Position numbers and translations under genes: made by a program. From Clostridia bacterium (GTDB taxonomy: Bacteria > Bacillota > Clostridia > Christensenellales > Borkfalkiaceae), in contig JAFVQM010000020.1 of NCBI GenBank assembly GCA_017504795.1, positions 1 to 57,548 of the forward strand: DNA of 57,548 bases, read 5' to 3'. Below the pieces are notes generated by a model that did no database searches, was not told where the DNA came from, and saw nothing but the letters and a program-made list of their open reading frames with translations. Below, piece after piece: positions 24,004-32,750 of this stretch (position 1 is its first letter; each line of letters starts with the position of its first letter).

Positions 24004-24954
24004 ATGAAGAAAAAGATTACGATTATCGGTGCGGGTGCAGTAGGCTCGTCAATAGGTTACTTATTAGTAGCGCAGGGTACTGCGTCAGAAGTTGTGTTTA
24101 TTGACGTTAACAATGAAAAAGCGCTTGGTGAGGCTATGGATATTTATCAAGCAACCCCGTTTTTGAACCCCGCGGTAGTAAGGGCTGGCGATTATGAGGA
24201 CGCGGTAGGTTCTGATATAGTAATTATCACTTCGGGTTTAGCGAGAAAGCCTGGTCAAACTAGAATTGACCTTGCTCAAACCAACGTAAACATCATAAAG
24301 AGCATTGCTCCTAAAATCACGGCGGTATGTCCTGATTCGATTTACGTTATCGTAGCAAACCCAGTTGACGTACTTACTTATACTTTCCACCAAGTTACTA
24401 ATATTCCCGCTAACAAAATTATCGGTTCGGGTACTAGTCTTGACACGGCTCGTTTAAGAACTAGGCTTTCTGAGATTTATAAAGTTTCTCCACTTCAAGT
24501 GGATGCGGACGTTTTGGGGGAACACGGTGACACGTCTTTCGTGGCTTGGTCAAAGGTAAGAATTGCCGGCGTTTCGGTTGACGAGTACGCTGACGTTATT
24601 ACCGATAAAGACAAAAAGGTTGAGCCTTACGACAAAGAAGAAGTTGCAGAATACATTAGAAAGTCGGGCGGAATTATCATTTCGAGAAAGGGCGCTACCT
24701 ACAACGGCGTTGCCGCTGCGGTTGCCTATATTTGTAAATGCTTATATTCGGGGGTTGACAGCGTTATTTGCGTATCCGTTTTATTAAAAGGCGAATACGG
24801 AATTAGTGACGTTTGTATCAGTATCCCCACCGTTATCGGCATGGGCGGTATCAAAACTACGCTTACCCCCACTTTAACCCAAGAAGAAACCGAAAAACTC
24901 GTTGCGAGTGCAAACGCTATGAAGAGCGTTATCGAGCAAGTTAACTGCAAGTAA
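24004..24954 (+). CDS. mdh: Malate dehydrogenase of LDH-like type
   Basis: A 316-residue NAD-dependent 2-hydroxyacid dehydrogenase: 'IIGAGAVGSSIGYLL' Rossmann loop, 'VANPVDVLTYTF', and catalytic His in 'DVLGEHGDTSFVAWS'. The fold and many residues are L-lactate dehydrogenase-like, but the substrate-specificity position, where LDH has Gln before KPG, is Arg81 in 'SGLARKPGQTRID'. Arg at this site recognises the second carboxylate of oxaloacetate/malate. The next gene is fumarase, which supports malate dehydrogenase. It is first in the Rex-controlled cluster; TGGAG precedes the ATG. Confidence 0.88.
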   Translation: MKKKITIIGAGAVGSSIGYLLVAQGTASEVVFIDVNNEKALGEAMDIYQATPFLNPAVVRAGDYEDAVGSDIVIITSGLARKPGQTRIDLAQTNVNIIKSIAPKITAVCPDSIYVIVANPVDVLTYTFHQVTNIPANKIIGSGTSLDTARLRTRLSEIYKVSPLQVDADVLGEHGDTSFVAWSKVRIAGVSVDEYADVITDKDKKVEPYDKEEVAEYIRKSGGIIISRKGATYNGVAAAVAYICKCLYSGVDSVICVSVLLKGEYGISDVCISIPTVIGMGGIKTTLTPTLTQEETEKLVASANAMKSVIEQVNCK

Positions 24955-24963
24955 GGAGAATTT

Positions 24964-26328
24964 ATGGAATACCGTATTGAAAAAGACACGATGGGGGAAA
25001 TGAAAGTCCCCGCGGATAGGTACTGGGCGGCTCAAACGCAAAGAAGTTATCAAAACTTCCAAATCGGTGGCGAAGTTATGCCACGCGAAATAACCCACGC
25101 TTTCGGCATACTTAAAAAGGCAGCGGCTATTGCAAACCACCGCTTAGGTAAGATTGACGACGAGAAGTTAAACGCTATCAAAACCGCGTGTGACGAAGTT
25201 ATATCGGGCAGTTTGAACGGTCACTTCCCGCTTGTCGTATGGCAAACGGGCTCGGGCACGCAGTCCAATATGAACGCTAACGAAGTTATTGCAAACCGCG
25301 GTAATGAAATCGCAGGTAAAAAACTTCTTCACCCGAACGACGATATCAATAAAAGCCAGTCAAGTAACGATACTTTCCCAACGGCTATGCACATTGCGGC
25401 TGTTATCGCTATTGAAGACAAACTCTTCCCTGAAATTGACGCGCTTATTGAAGTGTTTAAGAGATTAGAAAAAGAAAACGAAGGGATTGTAAAGAGTGGT
25501 AGAACCCACCTTCAAGACGCTGTTCCCGTAAGTTTCTCGCAAGAAATTAGCGGTTGGAGAAATATGCTTGAAAAAACCAAGGGCATGCTCGAACTTGCAC
25601 TTCCCGGTCTTAAAGAACTTGCTCTCGGCGGTACTGCGGTAGGCACGGGGCTCAACGCACCCAAGGGCTTTGACGTAGCGGTTGCCGAAGAAGTTAGCAA
25701 TTTAACGGGTAAAAAGTTTATCACCGCTCAAAACAAATTCCACGCGCTCACCGCGAAAGATGAACTCGTGTTTGCGCACGGCGCACTCAAAGCGCTTGCT
25801 TGCGACCTTATGAAGATTGCAAACGACGTAAGGTGGTTATCGTCCGGTCCTAGATGCGGTTTAGGTGAAATATTTATCCCTGAAAACGAACCCGGCTCGT
25901 CGATAATGCCAGGTAAGGTTAACCCCACTCAATGCGAGTCGATGACGATGGTTGCCGTTCAAGTAATGGGTAACGACGCGGCTGTTGGCTTTGCATCGTC
26001 GCAAGGTAACTTTGAACTCAACGTGTTTATGCCCGTAATTATTTACAACTTCTTGCAATCGGCAAGATTGCTTGCAGACGGTATACGTTCGTTCAACAAA
26101 AACTGCGTATCGGGAATTAGGGCAAACAAAGAAAAAATGAATCACAACTTATACAATTCGCTTATGCTCGTAACGGCGCTCAACCCGTATATCGGTTATG
26201 AAAACGCCGCTAAAACTGCGAAACTTGCGCACAAGGAAAACATCAGTTTGAAAGAAGCGTGCGTATCGCTCGGGTTTTTAAGCGCGGAAGAATTCGACAA
26301 GGTGTTCAAACCTGAACAAATGGTGTAA
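24964..26328 (+). CDS. fumC: Class II fumarate hydratase
   Basis: A 454-residue iron-independent fumarase interconverting malate and fumarate. The superfamily signature 'GSSIMPGKVNPTQCE' starts near residue 311. The active-site regions 'TGSGTQSNMNANEVIANR' and 'KSSNDTFPTAMH'-like 'SQSSNDTFPTAMH' and 'GRTHLQDAVPVSF' are intact. TGSGTQSN with FPTAMH indicates fumarase, not aspartase. It lies 9 bases after mdh with an AAGGAG site and feeds the fumarate reductase genes 7 kb downstream in the same run. Confidence 0.95.
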   Translation: MEYRIEKDTMGEMKVPADRYWAAQTQRSYQNFQIGGEVMPREITHAFGILKKAAAIANHRLGKIDDEKLNAIKTACDEVISGSLNGHFPLVVWQTGSGTQSNMNANEVIANRGNEIAGKKLLHPNDDINKSQSSNDTFPTAMHIAAVIAIEDKLFPEIDALIEVFKRLEKENEGIVKSGRTHLQDAVPVSFSQEISGWRNMLEKTKGMLELALPGLKELALGGTAVGTGLNAPKGFDVAVAEEVSNLTGKKFITAQNKFHALTAKDELVFAHGALKALACDLMKIANDVRWLSSGPRCGLGEIFIPENEPGSSIMPGKVNPTQCESMTMVAVQVMGNDAAVGFASSQGNFELNVFMPVIIYNFLQSARLLADGIRSFNKNCVSGIRANKEKMNHNLYNSLMLVTALNPYIGYENAAKTAKLAHKENISLKEACVSLGFLSAEEFDKVFKPEQMV

Positions 26329-26331
26329 ATT

Positions 26332-27114
26332 ATGAAATTTTCTTATTATCCGGGTTGTACCCTTAAAACTAAGGCAAAAGAATTAGACTTATACGGCAGA
26401 AAATCGCTTGAAAAATTAGGCGTTGACTTTGAAGAAGTTAAAGAGTGGCAGTGTTGCGGTGCGGTTTACCCCGTTTCGCGCGATGAAGTTGCAACTAAAC
26501 TTTCAGCCGTTAGAACGCTTGCAAGCGCAAAGCAAGAAAACGCTAAACTCTTAACGTTGTGTTCGGCTTGTCATCACGTATTAAAGCGCGTGAACGACGA
26601 TATGAAAAACGACGATAATATCCGCTTAAAAGCAAACAACTACTTAGGTCTTGACGAACCCTATCAAGGCGAGACGGAAGTAGTTCATTACCTTGAACTT
26701 TTAAGAGACTACGTTGGCTTTGATAAAATTAAAGAAGCGGTAGTTAACCCCTTAAAAGGTCAAAAAATCGCAGCGTACTACGGTTGTTTACTTCTTCGCC
26801 CGTCGGAAACGTTGAAGTTTGATAACCCCGAAAACCCGTCGATTATCGAAGAGTTTATAAAGGCTATCGGCGCAACCCCCGTAAAATACCCCTTCTCTAA
26901 CGAGTGTTGTGGAGCGTACGTTTCGGCAACTAATAAAGAAATCGCAGTTAAAAAGAGCACCAAGGTTACCGATTCTGCGGTAGCAAACGGCGCTGAAAAA
27001 ATCGTAACCGCTTGTCCGCTTTGTATGTATAACCTTACTGAAAACGGCAATAAGAAAGTTCCCGTATACTACTTTACCGAACTTCTTGCCGAAGCGCTTG
27101 GCGTAAAGGAGTAA
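26332..27114 (+). CDS. hdrB: Heterodisulfide reductase subunit B-like protein (HdrB)
   Basis: 260 residues with two complete CCG motifs: Cys9, Cys41-Cys42 and Cys77/Cys80 in the first, and 'YYGCLLLRP', 'NECCGAY' and 'ACPLCMYN' in the second. In methanogen HdrB these ligate two non-cubane [4Fe-4S] clusters that reduce the CoM-S-S-CoB disulfide. Bacterial Hdr-like complexes use the same fold with other acceptors. Nothing here makes coenzyme M or B. It is 3 bases after fumC and 3 bases before hdrC. Confidence 0.93.
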   Translation: MKFSYYPGCTLKTKAKELDLYGRKSLEKLGVDFEEVKEWQCCGAVYPVSRDEVATKLSAVRTLASAKQENAKLLTLCSACHHVLKRVNDDMKNDDNIRLKANNYLGLDEPYQGETEVVHYLELLRDYVGFDKIKEAVVNPLKGQKIAAYYGCLLLRPSETLKFDNPENPSIIEEFIKAIGATPVKYPFSNECCGAYVSATNKEIAVKKSTKVTDSAVANGAEKIVTACPLCMYNLTENGNKKVPVYYFTELLAEALGVKE

Positions 27115-27117
27115 CTT

Positions 27118-27504
27118 ATGGAAAAGAACGAAATCGTTAGACTTGTTAAAGAAAGAAGCGGAACTGACGCTAGAAAGTGTATGAAGTGTGGTAAATGCTC
27201 GGGTAGATGCCCGGCGTATCACGATATGGATATCAAGCCTCATCAATTCGTATCATATATAGAAAAGGGCGAGATAGACAAACTTATGCAAAGCAAATCG
27301 CTTTACACTTGTTTAAGTTGTTTTGCTTGCGTTGAAAGGTGCCCCCGTGGCGTAGCGCCTGCAAACGTAATTGAAGCGGTTAGACAAGAAGTTATCCGTC
27401 AGCAAGGCGGTAACAAAATTATGGCTGAAACCGTTCCGTCTATGATAGACGAAACTATACCCCAACAACTTCTCGTAAGTATGTTCAGAAAATTAAACAA
27501 ATAA
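27118..27504 (+). CDS. hdrC: Heterodisulfide reductase subunit C-like protein (HdrC)
   Basis: A 128-residue soluble ferredoxin-like protein with two [4Fe-4S] motifs: 'CMKCGKCSGRCPA' (about residues 20-32) and 'CLSCFACVERCPRG' (about 62-75), separated by a helical segment as in HdrC. It passes electrons between HdrA and HdrB. No transmembrane segment is present, so this is the cytoplasmic HdrABC type and not the membrane HdrDE type. GGAG in the end of hdrB is its ribosome-binding site. Confidence 0.94.
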   Translation: MEKNEIVRLVKERSGTDARKCMKCGKCSGRCPAYHDMDIKPHQFVSYIEKGEIDKLMQSKSLYTCLSCFACVERCPRGVAPANVIEAVRQEVIRQQGGNKIMAETVPSMIDETIPQQLLVSMFRKLNK

Positions 27505-27520
27505 TTAAGGAATATAGAAA

Positions 27521-29512
27521 ATGCAAAAGATTGGTGTATTTGTGTGTTGGTGCGGTTCTAATATCGCGGCAACGGTAGACGTAAAAAAGGTAGCGGAAGT
27601 ATTAAAAGCCGAACCCGGCGTTGTAATATCTGAAAACTATCAATATATGTGTTCTGAAAACGGGCAAGCGCTTATCCGCAACGCCATTAAAGAACACGGG
27701 TTAACGGGCGTAGTAGTATGTTCTTGTTCGCCAAGAATGCACGAAGCGACTTTTAGAAAGACTTGTGAAAGCGCAGGTCTTAACCCCTATATGGTAGAAA
27801 TTGCAAATATTCGTGAACAATGTTCGTGGATACATAAAGATATTGAAGAAGCTACCGAAAAGGCAATTATTCTCGGCAGAAGCGCTATCGCTAAACTTAA
27901 ACTTAACGCTCCATTAACTTCTGGCGAAAGCGCAGTTGTTAAAAGAGCGCTCGTTATCGGCGGTGGTATTGCGGGTATTCAGTCTGCACTTGATATCGCA
28001 GAAGCAGGTTTTGAAGTTGACATCGTTGAGCAGTCTCCAACTATCGGCGGAAACATGGCTAAACTTGACAAAACTTTCCCCACGCTTGACTGTGCTGCTT
28101 GTATCTTAACCCCCAAAATGGTTGACTGCGCTCAAAACGAGAAAATCGACATTATGACGTTTAGCGAAATAGAGTCGGTTAAAGGTTTCGTAGGAAACTT
28201 CAAAGTTCAAATTAGAAGAAAAGCAAGGTTCGTAGACGAGAAGAAGTGTACGGGCTGTGGCGAATGTATGCAAAAATGCCCGTCAAAGAAAGGTCTTAAC
28301 GACTTCAATATGGGCTTAAACACTCGCCCCGCTATTTATATTCCGTTTGCACAAGCAATTCCCAACGTGGCTATTATCGACCCCGAACAATGCTTGAAGA
28401 TTAAAAACGGCAAGTGCGGTCTTTGCGCTATGAAATGTAACGTTAACGCTATCGACTACACTCAAAAAGACGAAATTATTGAAAGAGAATACGGCGCTAT
28501 CGTAGTTGCTACGGGTTACAAGCCTATCTCACTCGAAAACTTTAACGAATACGGTTATTCAAGTTATAAAGACGTTGTTACTTCGCTTGAACTTGAAAGA
28601 CTTATGAACGCCGCAGGTCCTAGTGACGGGCACTTAGTTCGTCCTTCCGACCATAAAGAACCTAAGGTTATCACCTTTATTCAATGCGTTGGTTCAAGAG
28701 ACACGTCTGGTTGCGGTAAACCGTATTGTAGTAAAATCTGTTGTATGTACACGGCAAAGCACGCAATGCTTATCCGTGAAAAATATCCCGACACCGAAGT
28801 TCACGTATTCTATATAGACGTGCGTACCCCGGGTAAAAACTACGACGAGTTCTTCCGTAGAGCGGTTGAGCAATACGGCGTTGACTACATAAAGGGTATG
28901 GTAGGTAAGGTTTACGAAGAAAACGGCAAACTTATGGTTCAAGGTTCAGACCTTATCAATAACGAGCAAGTAGTAATTCCTTCCGACCTTGTAGTTTTAG
29001 CGGCGGCTATCGAGCCTAACCCGTCGGTTAGAAATATCGCTACTATGGTAACGGCAAGTATCGATACCAACAACTTCCTTACCGAAGCGCACGCAAAACT
29101 TCGTCCCGTAGAAAGCCCCACGGCTGGTATCTTCTTATCGGGTGTTTGCCAAGGTCCTAAGGATATTCCTGAAACCGTTTCGCAAGCGAGCGCTTGTGCG
29201 GCAAAAGTTATAGGGTTACTTGCAAAAGATAAACTTAAATGCAACGCTTGCGTATCGCACTCTGACGAAATGCTTTGTACGGGTTGTTCGGTATGTGCAA
29301 ACGTTTGTCCTTACGGCGCAATCACTTACGTTGATAAAGAATTCCGCTTAGGCGGTGGCAAAACCGAAGTACGCAGAGTTGCCACGGTTAACGACGCGGT
29401 ATGTCAAGGTTGCGGTGCTTGTACGGTTGCTTGTCCGTCGGGCGCAATGGACTTAAAAGGATTTAGCAACAAGCAAATTATGGCGGAGGTAGACGCGATA
29501 TGCAAGAGATAA
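27521..29512 (+). CDS. hdrA: Heterodisulfide reductase subunit A-like flavoprotein (HdrA)
   Basis: 663 residues, the flavoprotein where bifurcation occurs in HdrABC complexes. The N-terminal domain is present ('GVFVCWCGSNIA', 'SENYQYMCSENGQ', 'CSCSPRMHE'). The FAD domain begins 'VIGGGIAGIQSALDIAEAG' near residue 145, followed by 'TLDCAACILTPKMVDC'. Iron-sulfur motifs: 'CTGCGECMQKCPSK', 'CLKIKNGKCGLCAMKCN', then a C-terminal pair 'CTGCSVCANVCPYGA' and 'CQGCGACTVACPSGA'. The length is that of the full, non-truncated HdrA. It overlaps the next gene by 13 bases. Confidence 0.95.
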   Translation: MQKIGVFVCWCGSNIAATVDVKKVAEVLKAEPGVVISENYQYMCSENGQALIRNAIKEHGLTGVVVCSCSPRMHEATFRKTCESAGLNPYMVEIANIREQCSWIHKDIEEATEKAIILGRSAIAKLKLNAPLTSGESAVVKRALVIGGGIAGIQSALDIAEAGFEVDIVEQSPTIGGNMAKLDKTFPTLDCAACILTPKMVDCAQNEKIDIMTFSEIESVKGFVGNFKVQIRRKARFVDEKKCTGCGECMQKCPSKKGLNDFNMGLNTRPAIYIPFAQAIPNVAIIDPEQCLKIKNGKCGLCAMKCNVNAIDYTQKDEIIEREYGAIVVATGYKPISLENFNEYGYSSYKDVVTSLELERLMNAAGPSDGHLVRPSDHKEPKVITFIQCVGSRDTSGCGKPYCSKICCMYTAKHAMLIREKYPDTEVHVFYIDVRTPGKNYDEFFRRAVEQYGVDYIKGMVGKVYEENGKLMVQGSDLINNEQVVIPSDLVVLAAAIEPNPSVRNIATMVTASIDTNNFLTEAHAKLRPVESPTAGIFLSGVCQGPKDIPETVSQASACAAKVIGLLAKDKLKCNACVSHSDEMLCTGCSVCANVCPYGAITYVDKEFRLGGGKTEVRRVATVNDAVCQGCGACTVACPSGAMDLKGFSNKQIMAEVDAICKR

Positions 29513-29940
29513 ATAAAGAGAAAAAACCGCTTATCGTAGCGTTTTGCTGTAACTGGTGTAGTTACGCTGGCGCGGACCTTGCAGGTTCGTCAAGATTATC
29601 GTATCCTGCCGACGTAAAGATTATAAGAGTTCCTTGCTCGTGTAGAGTTAACCCTATGTTTATATTAAAGGCTTTCCAAAGGGGTGCTGACGGGGTTATC
29701 ATCTGCGGTTGCCACCCGGGCGACTGCCACTATACGACTGGTAACTACTACGCTAGAAGAAGAATGTCACTTCTATTTAGTATGCTTGACTATTTGGGAA
29801 TTGAAAGAGAAAGAACTCGCGTTGAGTGGGTATCGGCTGCCGAAGGCGCTAAATTTTCAAAGGTTATGAACGAGTTCGCAAGCAAAATTAACGAACTTGG
29901 CGAAAATAAGAGATTGGAGGATTTAAGATGCAAAAATTAG
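29500..29940 (+). CDS. mvhD: MvhD/FloxD-type [2Fe-2S] protein
   Basis: 146 residues. The MvhD pattern is complete: 'FCCNWCSYAGADLAG', 'VPCSCRVNPMFILKAFQRGADGVIICGCHPGDCHYTTGN' and 'RRRMSLLFSMLDYLGIE'. MvhD docks on HdrA and delivers electrons from a hydrogenase, formate dehydrogenase or NADH-oxidising module. No hydrogenase subunit is adjacent; the following genes are Flox-type. It overlaps both hdrA and the next gene by 13 bases, indicating tight stoichiometry. Confidence 0.94.
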   Translation: MQEINKEKKPLIVAFCCNWCSYAGADLAGSSRLSYPADVKIIRVPCSCRVNPMFILKAFQRGADGVIICGCHPGDCHYTTGNYYARRRMSLLFSMLDYLGIERERTRVEWVSAAEGAKFSKVMNEFASKINELGENKRLEDLRCKN

Positions 29941-30884
29941 AAACTTTAATGCTTGAAAAAGCCAAAAATCTTTTAAGTAGCGGTGAAGTATCGAGAGTTC
30001 TCGGCTGGAAAAAGGGCGAATTAGGTTACGACGTTGAGCCTTCGGTATTTACTAGCGCCCAAAGTCTTGATAATTTCGTTTACAACGTATTTTGCGGAGC
30101 AAACCTTTCAAAATACTTAGTTCAAGAAACCAAAAAAGAAGGCAAAATTTTAGTTTTCTTAAAACCGTGTGACAGTTATAGCTTTAATCAACTTATAAAA
30201 GAACACAGAATAAACAAAGACAAAGTTTACACCGTTGGCGTTGAGTGTCAAGGTAAAATTGACAACTACAAACTCAAAGAAAACGGCATAGAAGTAGTTG
30301 AAAGTTTTGACGAAGAAGTTGACTTCGTTACCGTAAACGGCAAAAAGTTTACAAAGGGCGAAATCGTTCTCGGTAAATGTTCGGTTTGCGAGAAGAAACT
30401 TCTTGACTATGACGAAGTTATTTCGATAAACGAAAAGCGTAGCCCCGATAAAGACCGTTTTGAAATGGTTAAAAAGTTAGAATCTATGACGGCTGACGAA
30501 AGATACGCTTTCTGGAAAGACCAACTTTCTAACTGCATACGCTGTAACGCTTGTAGAAACGTATGTCCTGCTTGTACTTGTACTAAATGCGTTTTCGATA
30601 ACGACAATTCGGGCATAGCAAGTAAGGCAAACAGCGATAGTTTTGAAGAAAAGATGTTCCACATAATTAGGGCTTTCCACGTAGCAGGTCGTTGTACCGA
30701 CTGTGGCGAGTGTTCAAGAGTTTGCCCTCAGCATATCCCCTTACACCTTCTCAACAGAAAGTTTATCGGCGATATCAACAGATTATACGGCACTTACCAA
30801 GCGGGTGAAGATACCACTTCAAAAGGTCCTTTAACCGACTATACTAAGCAAGACGTTGATCCGAGCGACGTATTTGGAGGTTGA
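29928..30884 (+). CDS. FloxC-like iron-sulfur protein (FrhB-related N-terminus)
   Basis: 318 residues. The N-terminal part (about 1-180) has 'FLKPCDSYSFNQLIKEHRI', 'VGVECQGK' and 'GKCSVCEKK', resembling the F420-hydrogenase/dehydrogenase beta-subunit superfamily. The C-terminal part has two ferredoxin motifs, 'CIRCNACRNVCPACTCTKC' (about 204-222) and 'CTDCGECSRVCPQHIP' (about 260-275). It matches the FloxC position in HdrABC-Flox clusters, between the MvhD-like and AsrA-like proteins. The assignment as FloxC rests on gene order and motif content. Confidence 0.8.
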   Translation: MQKLETLMLEKAKNLLSSGEVSRVLGWKKGELGYDVEPSVFTSAQSLDNFVYNVFCGANLSKYLVQETKKEGKILVFLKPCDSYSFNQLIKEHRINKDKVYTVGVECQGKIDNYKLKENGIEVVESFDEEVDFVTVNGKKFTKGEIVLGKCSVCEKKLLDYDEVISINEKRSPDKDRFEMVKKLESMTADERYAFWKDQLSNCIRCNACRNVCPACTCTKCVFDNDNSGIASKANSDSFEEKMFHIIRAFHVAGRCTDCGECSRVCPQHIPLHLLNRKFIGDINRLYGTYQAGEDTTSKGPLTDYTKQDVDPSDVFGG

Positions 30885-30889
30885 AACTT

Positions 30890-31909
30890 ATGAAAAAGAT
30901 TGCTATATCTAATATTGAAAAGTTATATAACGAAATAAGTTCACTTCAAGAACTTTATCTTCCCGTAAAAAAAGCGGGCGCTACTAACTTTGCCAAGTAC
31001 GAAAACGGGGTTGACGTTGATATTAAATCACTTCAAACCGTAAAGTCGGCAAAAGACTTATTCTTCCCCCAAAGCGAAGATATGATAGACTTCAAAGTTA
31101 GCGGTAAAAACATTGAGATAAAAGACGCGCGCGCGCAATCTAACCCCTTCGTGTTATTCGGCGTTAGAGGTTGTGACCTTAAAAGTTTTGAAGTGTTAGA
31201 CAAGGTGTTCTTACAAGAACCCGTTGACACTATGTACAAGTCAAAGCGCGACGCGGTTACCGTAATAACCCTTGCTTGTAACAATCCTGAAAGTTCGTGT
31301 TTTTGTAAAGTATTTGGGGTAGACCCAGCAAACCCGAAAGGCGATATCCAAGCGACTATCGTTGGCGAAGAAATGTTCTTTGAACCTTTAACGGATAAGG
31401 GTAGCGAACTACTTTCAAAACTCACCACGCTTGAAGACGGTGACGAAAAGGCAGTTGAAAGCGAAAAGAAAGAAATTTCTCAAAAGGTAGAAAAACTTCC
31501 GTTTGTAAACCTTGATTTATCTAACTTCAAAGGCGAAAACCTTATGGAACTTTTTGATAGACCTGAGTGGGAAGAACTTTCAAAGGCTTGCCTTGGCTGT
31601 GGTACTTGTACCTTCGTTTGCCCGACTTGTCAGTGCTTTGATATAAGGGACTTTGAAACGAACGATGGGGTTAAGAGATTTAGGTGTTGGGACTCGTGCA
31701 TGTATTCTGAATTTACCAAAATGGCTGCCGAAAACCCAAGAAAAACCCAAATGCAACGCTACCGCCAAAGATTTATGCATAAACTCGTATACTTCCCCGC
31801 AAACAACGGTGGAGAGTACAGTTGCGTAGGTTGCGGAAGATGCGTTAAAAAATGCCCGCAATCACTCAATATTGTAAAAGTAATAAAGAAACTCGGAGGT
31901 AAAAACTAA
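30890..31909 (+). CDS. FloxB/AsrA-like 4Fe-4S dicluster protein
   Basis: 339 residues from ATG 30890 (GGAGG 10 bases upstream; a TTG at 30881 is too close to that site). 'RGCDLKSFEVLD' and 'CNNPESSCFCKVFGVDP' in the N-terminal half and 'CLGCGTCTFVCPTCQCFDI' plus 'CVGCGRCVKKCPQSLN' in the C-terminal half match anaerobic sulfite reductase subunit A and FloxB. It would carry electrons from the flavin subunit encoded next toward MvhD/HdrA. The acidic stretch near residues 185-205 looks like a linker. Confidence 0.83.
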   Translation: MKKIAISNIEKLYNEISSLQELYLPVKKAGATNFAKYENGVDVDIKSLQTVKSAKDLFFPQSEDMIDFKVSGKNIEIKDARAQSNPFVLFGVRGCDLKSFEVLDKVFLQEPVDTMYKSKRDAVTVITLACNNPESSCFCKVFGVDPANPKGDIQATIVGEEMFFEPLTDKGSELLSKLTTLEDGDEKAVESEKKEISQKVEKLPFVNLDLSNFKGENLMELFDRPEWEELSKACLGCGTCTFVCPTCQCFDIRDFETNDGVKRFRCWDSCMYSEFTKMAAENPRKTQMQRYRQRFMHKLVYFPANNGGEYSCVGCGRCVKKCPQSLNIVKVIKKLGGKN

Positions 31910-32736
31910 TGACTAATGAAGCGTTAATTCCCGTAGTCGGCGTGATTACGGACATAAGAAAAGACACCCCCGACGTTAAGACTTTTAGAGTTGTAACACC
32001 CGACGGTAAGAAGGCTTTCGAGCATATGCCCGGTCAATGCGCAATGCTTTCAATCCCAGGTGTAGGCGAGGCTATGTTTTCAATAACTTCGTCGCCAACG
32101 AATACCGAATTTATGGAGTTTTCCATTAAAAAATGCGGTTGCGTAACTTCTTGGTTACACTCTTGCGAAGTAGGGCAAATGGTAACTATTCGTGGACCTT
32201 ACGGCAACGGTTTCCCCGTTGAAACTGCTTTCAAGGGCAAAAATATGCTCTTTATCGCAGGTGGTATCGGTTTAGCGCCTTTGCGTTCGGTAATCAACTA
32301 CGTTCGCGCTCACCGTGAAGATTACGGCACGGTAGATATCGTATACGGCTCGCGTTCGATGGACGACCTTGTTGATTTTAAGGAAATCGAAGAAGAGTGG
32401 AAGAACGAAAAGGACTTTAACGTATTTTTAACGATTGACCGTGAGCAAGAAGGTTGGGACGGGCACGTTGGTTTCGTACCCGCGTACGTTAAAGAAGTTA
32501 ATATTCCTACTGACAGAACGGCTATCCTTTGCGGTCCGCCGATAATGATTAAGTTTACCTTACAAGCGCTACTTGAACTCGGCTTTAATAAAGAACAAGT
32601 TTACACCACGCTTGAATTCCGTATGAAATGCGGTGTAGGTAAATGCGGTCGTTGTAACGTAGGTAACAAATACATTTGTAAAGACGGTCCTGTATTCCGT
32701 ATGGACCAACTTGAAGAACTTCCTTCGGAATACTAA
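31909..32736 (+). CDS. FloxA/AsrB-like FAD-NAD(P)H oxidoreductase
   Basis: 275 residues of the ferredoxin-NADP reductase fold. FAD domain with 'MPGQCAMLSIPGVGEAMFSITSSPT' and 'TIRGPYGNGFPVE'. NAD-binding domain with 'MLFIAGGIGLAPLRSVINY' and 'ILCGPPIMIKFTLQALLELG'. C-terminal [2Fe-2S] motif 'CGVGKCGRCNVGNKYICKDGP'. In HdrABC-Flox this subunit oxidises NADH and supplies electrons for bifurcation. Its start shares TAATG with the preceding stop. Confidence 0.88.
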   Translation: MTNEALIPVVGVITDIRKDTPDVKTFRVVTPDGKKAFEHMPGQCAMLSIPGVGEAMFSITSSPTNTEFMEFSIKKCGCVTSWLHSCEVGQMVTIRGPYGNGFPVETAFKGKNMLFIAGGIGLAPLRSVINYVRAHREDYGTVDIVYGSRSMDDLVDFKEIEEEWKNEKDFNVFLTIDREQEGWDGHVGFVPAYVKEVNIPTDRTAILCGPPIMIKFTLQALLELGFNKEQVYTTLEFRMKCGVGKCGRCNVGNKYICKDGPVFRMDQLEELPSEY

Positions 32737-32750
32737 TAGGAGAAAAAATT

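Noticed and set aside
24004..24954. L-lactate dehydrogenase annotation
   Set aside because: Arg replaces the LDH-specific Gln in the substrate loop and fumarase is the next gene, so malate dehydrogenase fits better.
26332..32736. Methanogen-type heterodisulfide reductase or DsrC-linked sulfate-reduction complex
   Set aside because: No genes for coenzyme M/B, DsrC or dissimilatory sulfite reductase in the window, and the host features are Bacillota.
30890..32736. Anaerobic sulfite reductase AsrAB
   Set aside because: Sequence resembles AsrA and AsrB, but the catalytic AsrC is absent and the genes follow hdrBCA-mvhD, the Flox arrangement.
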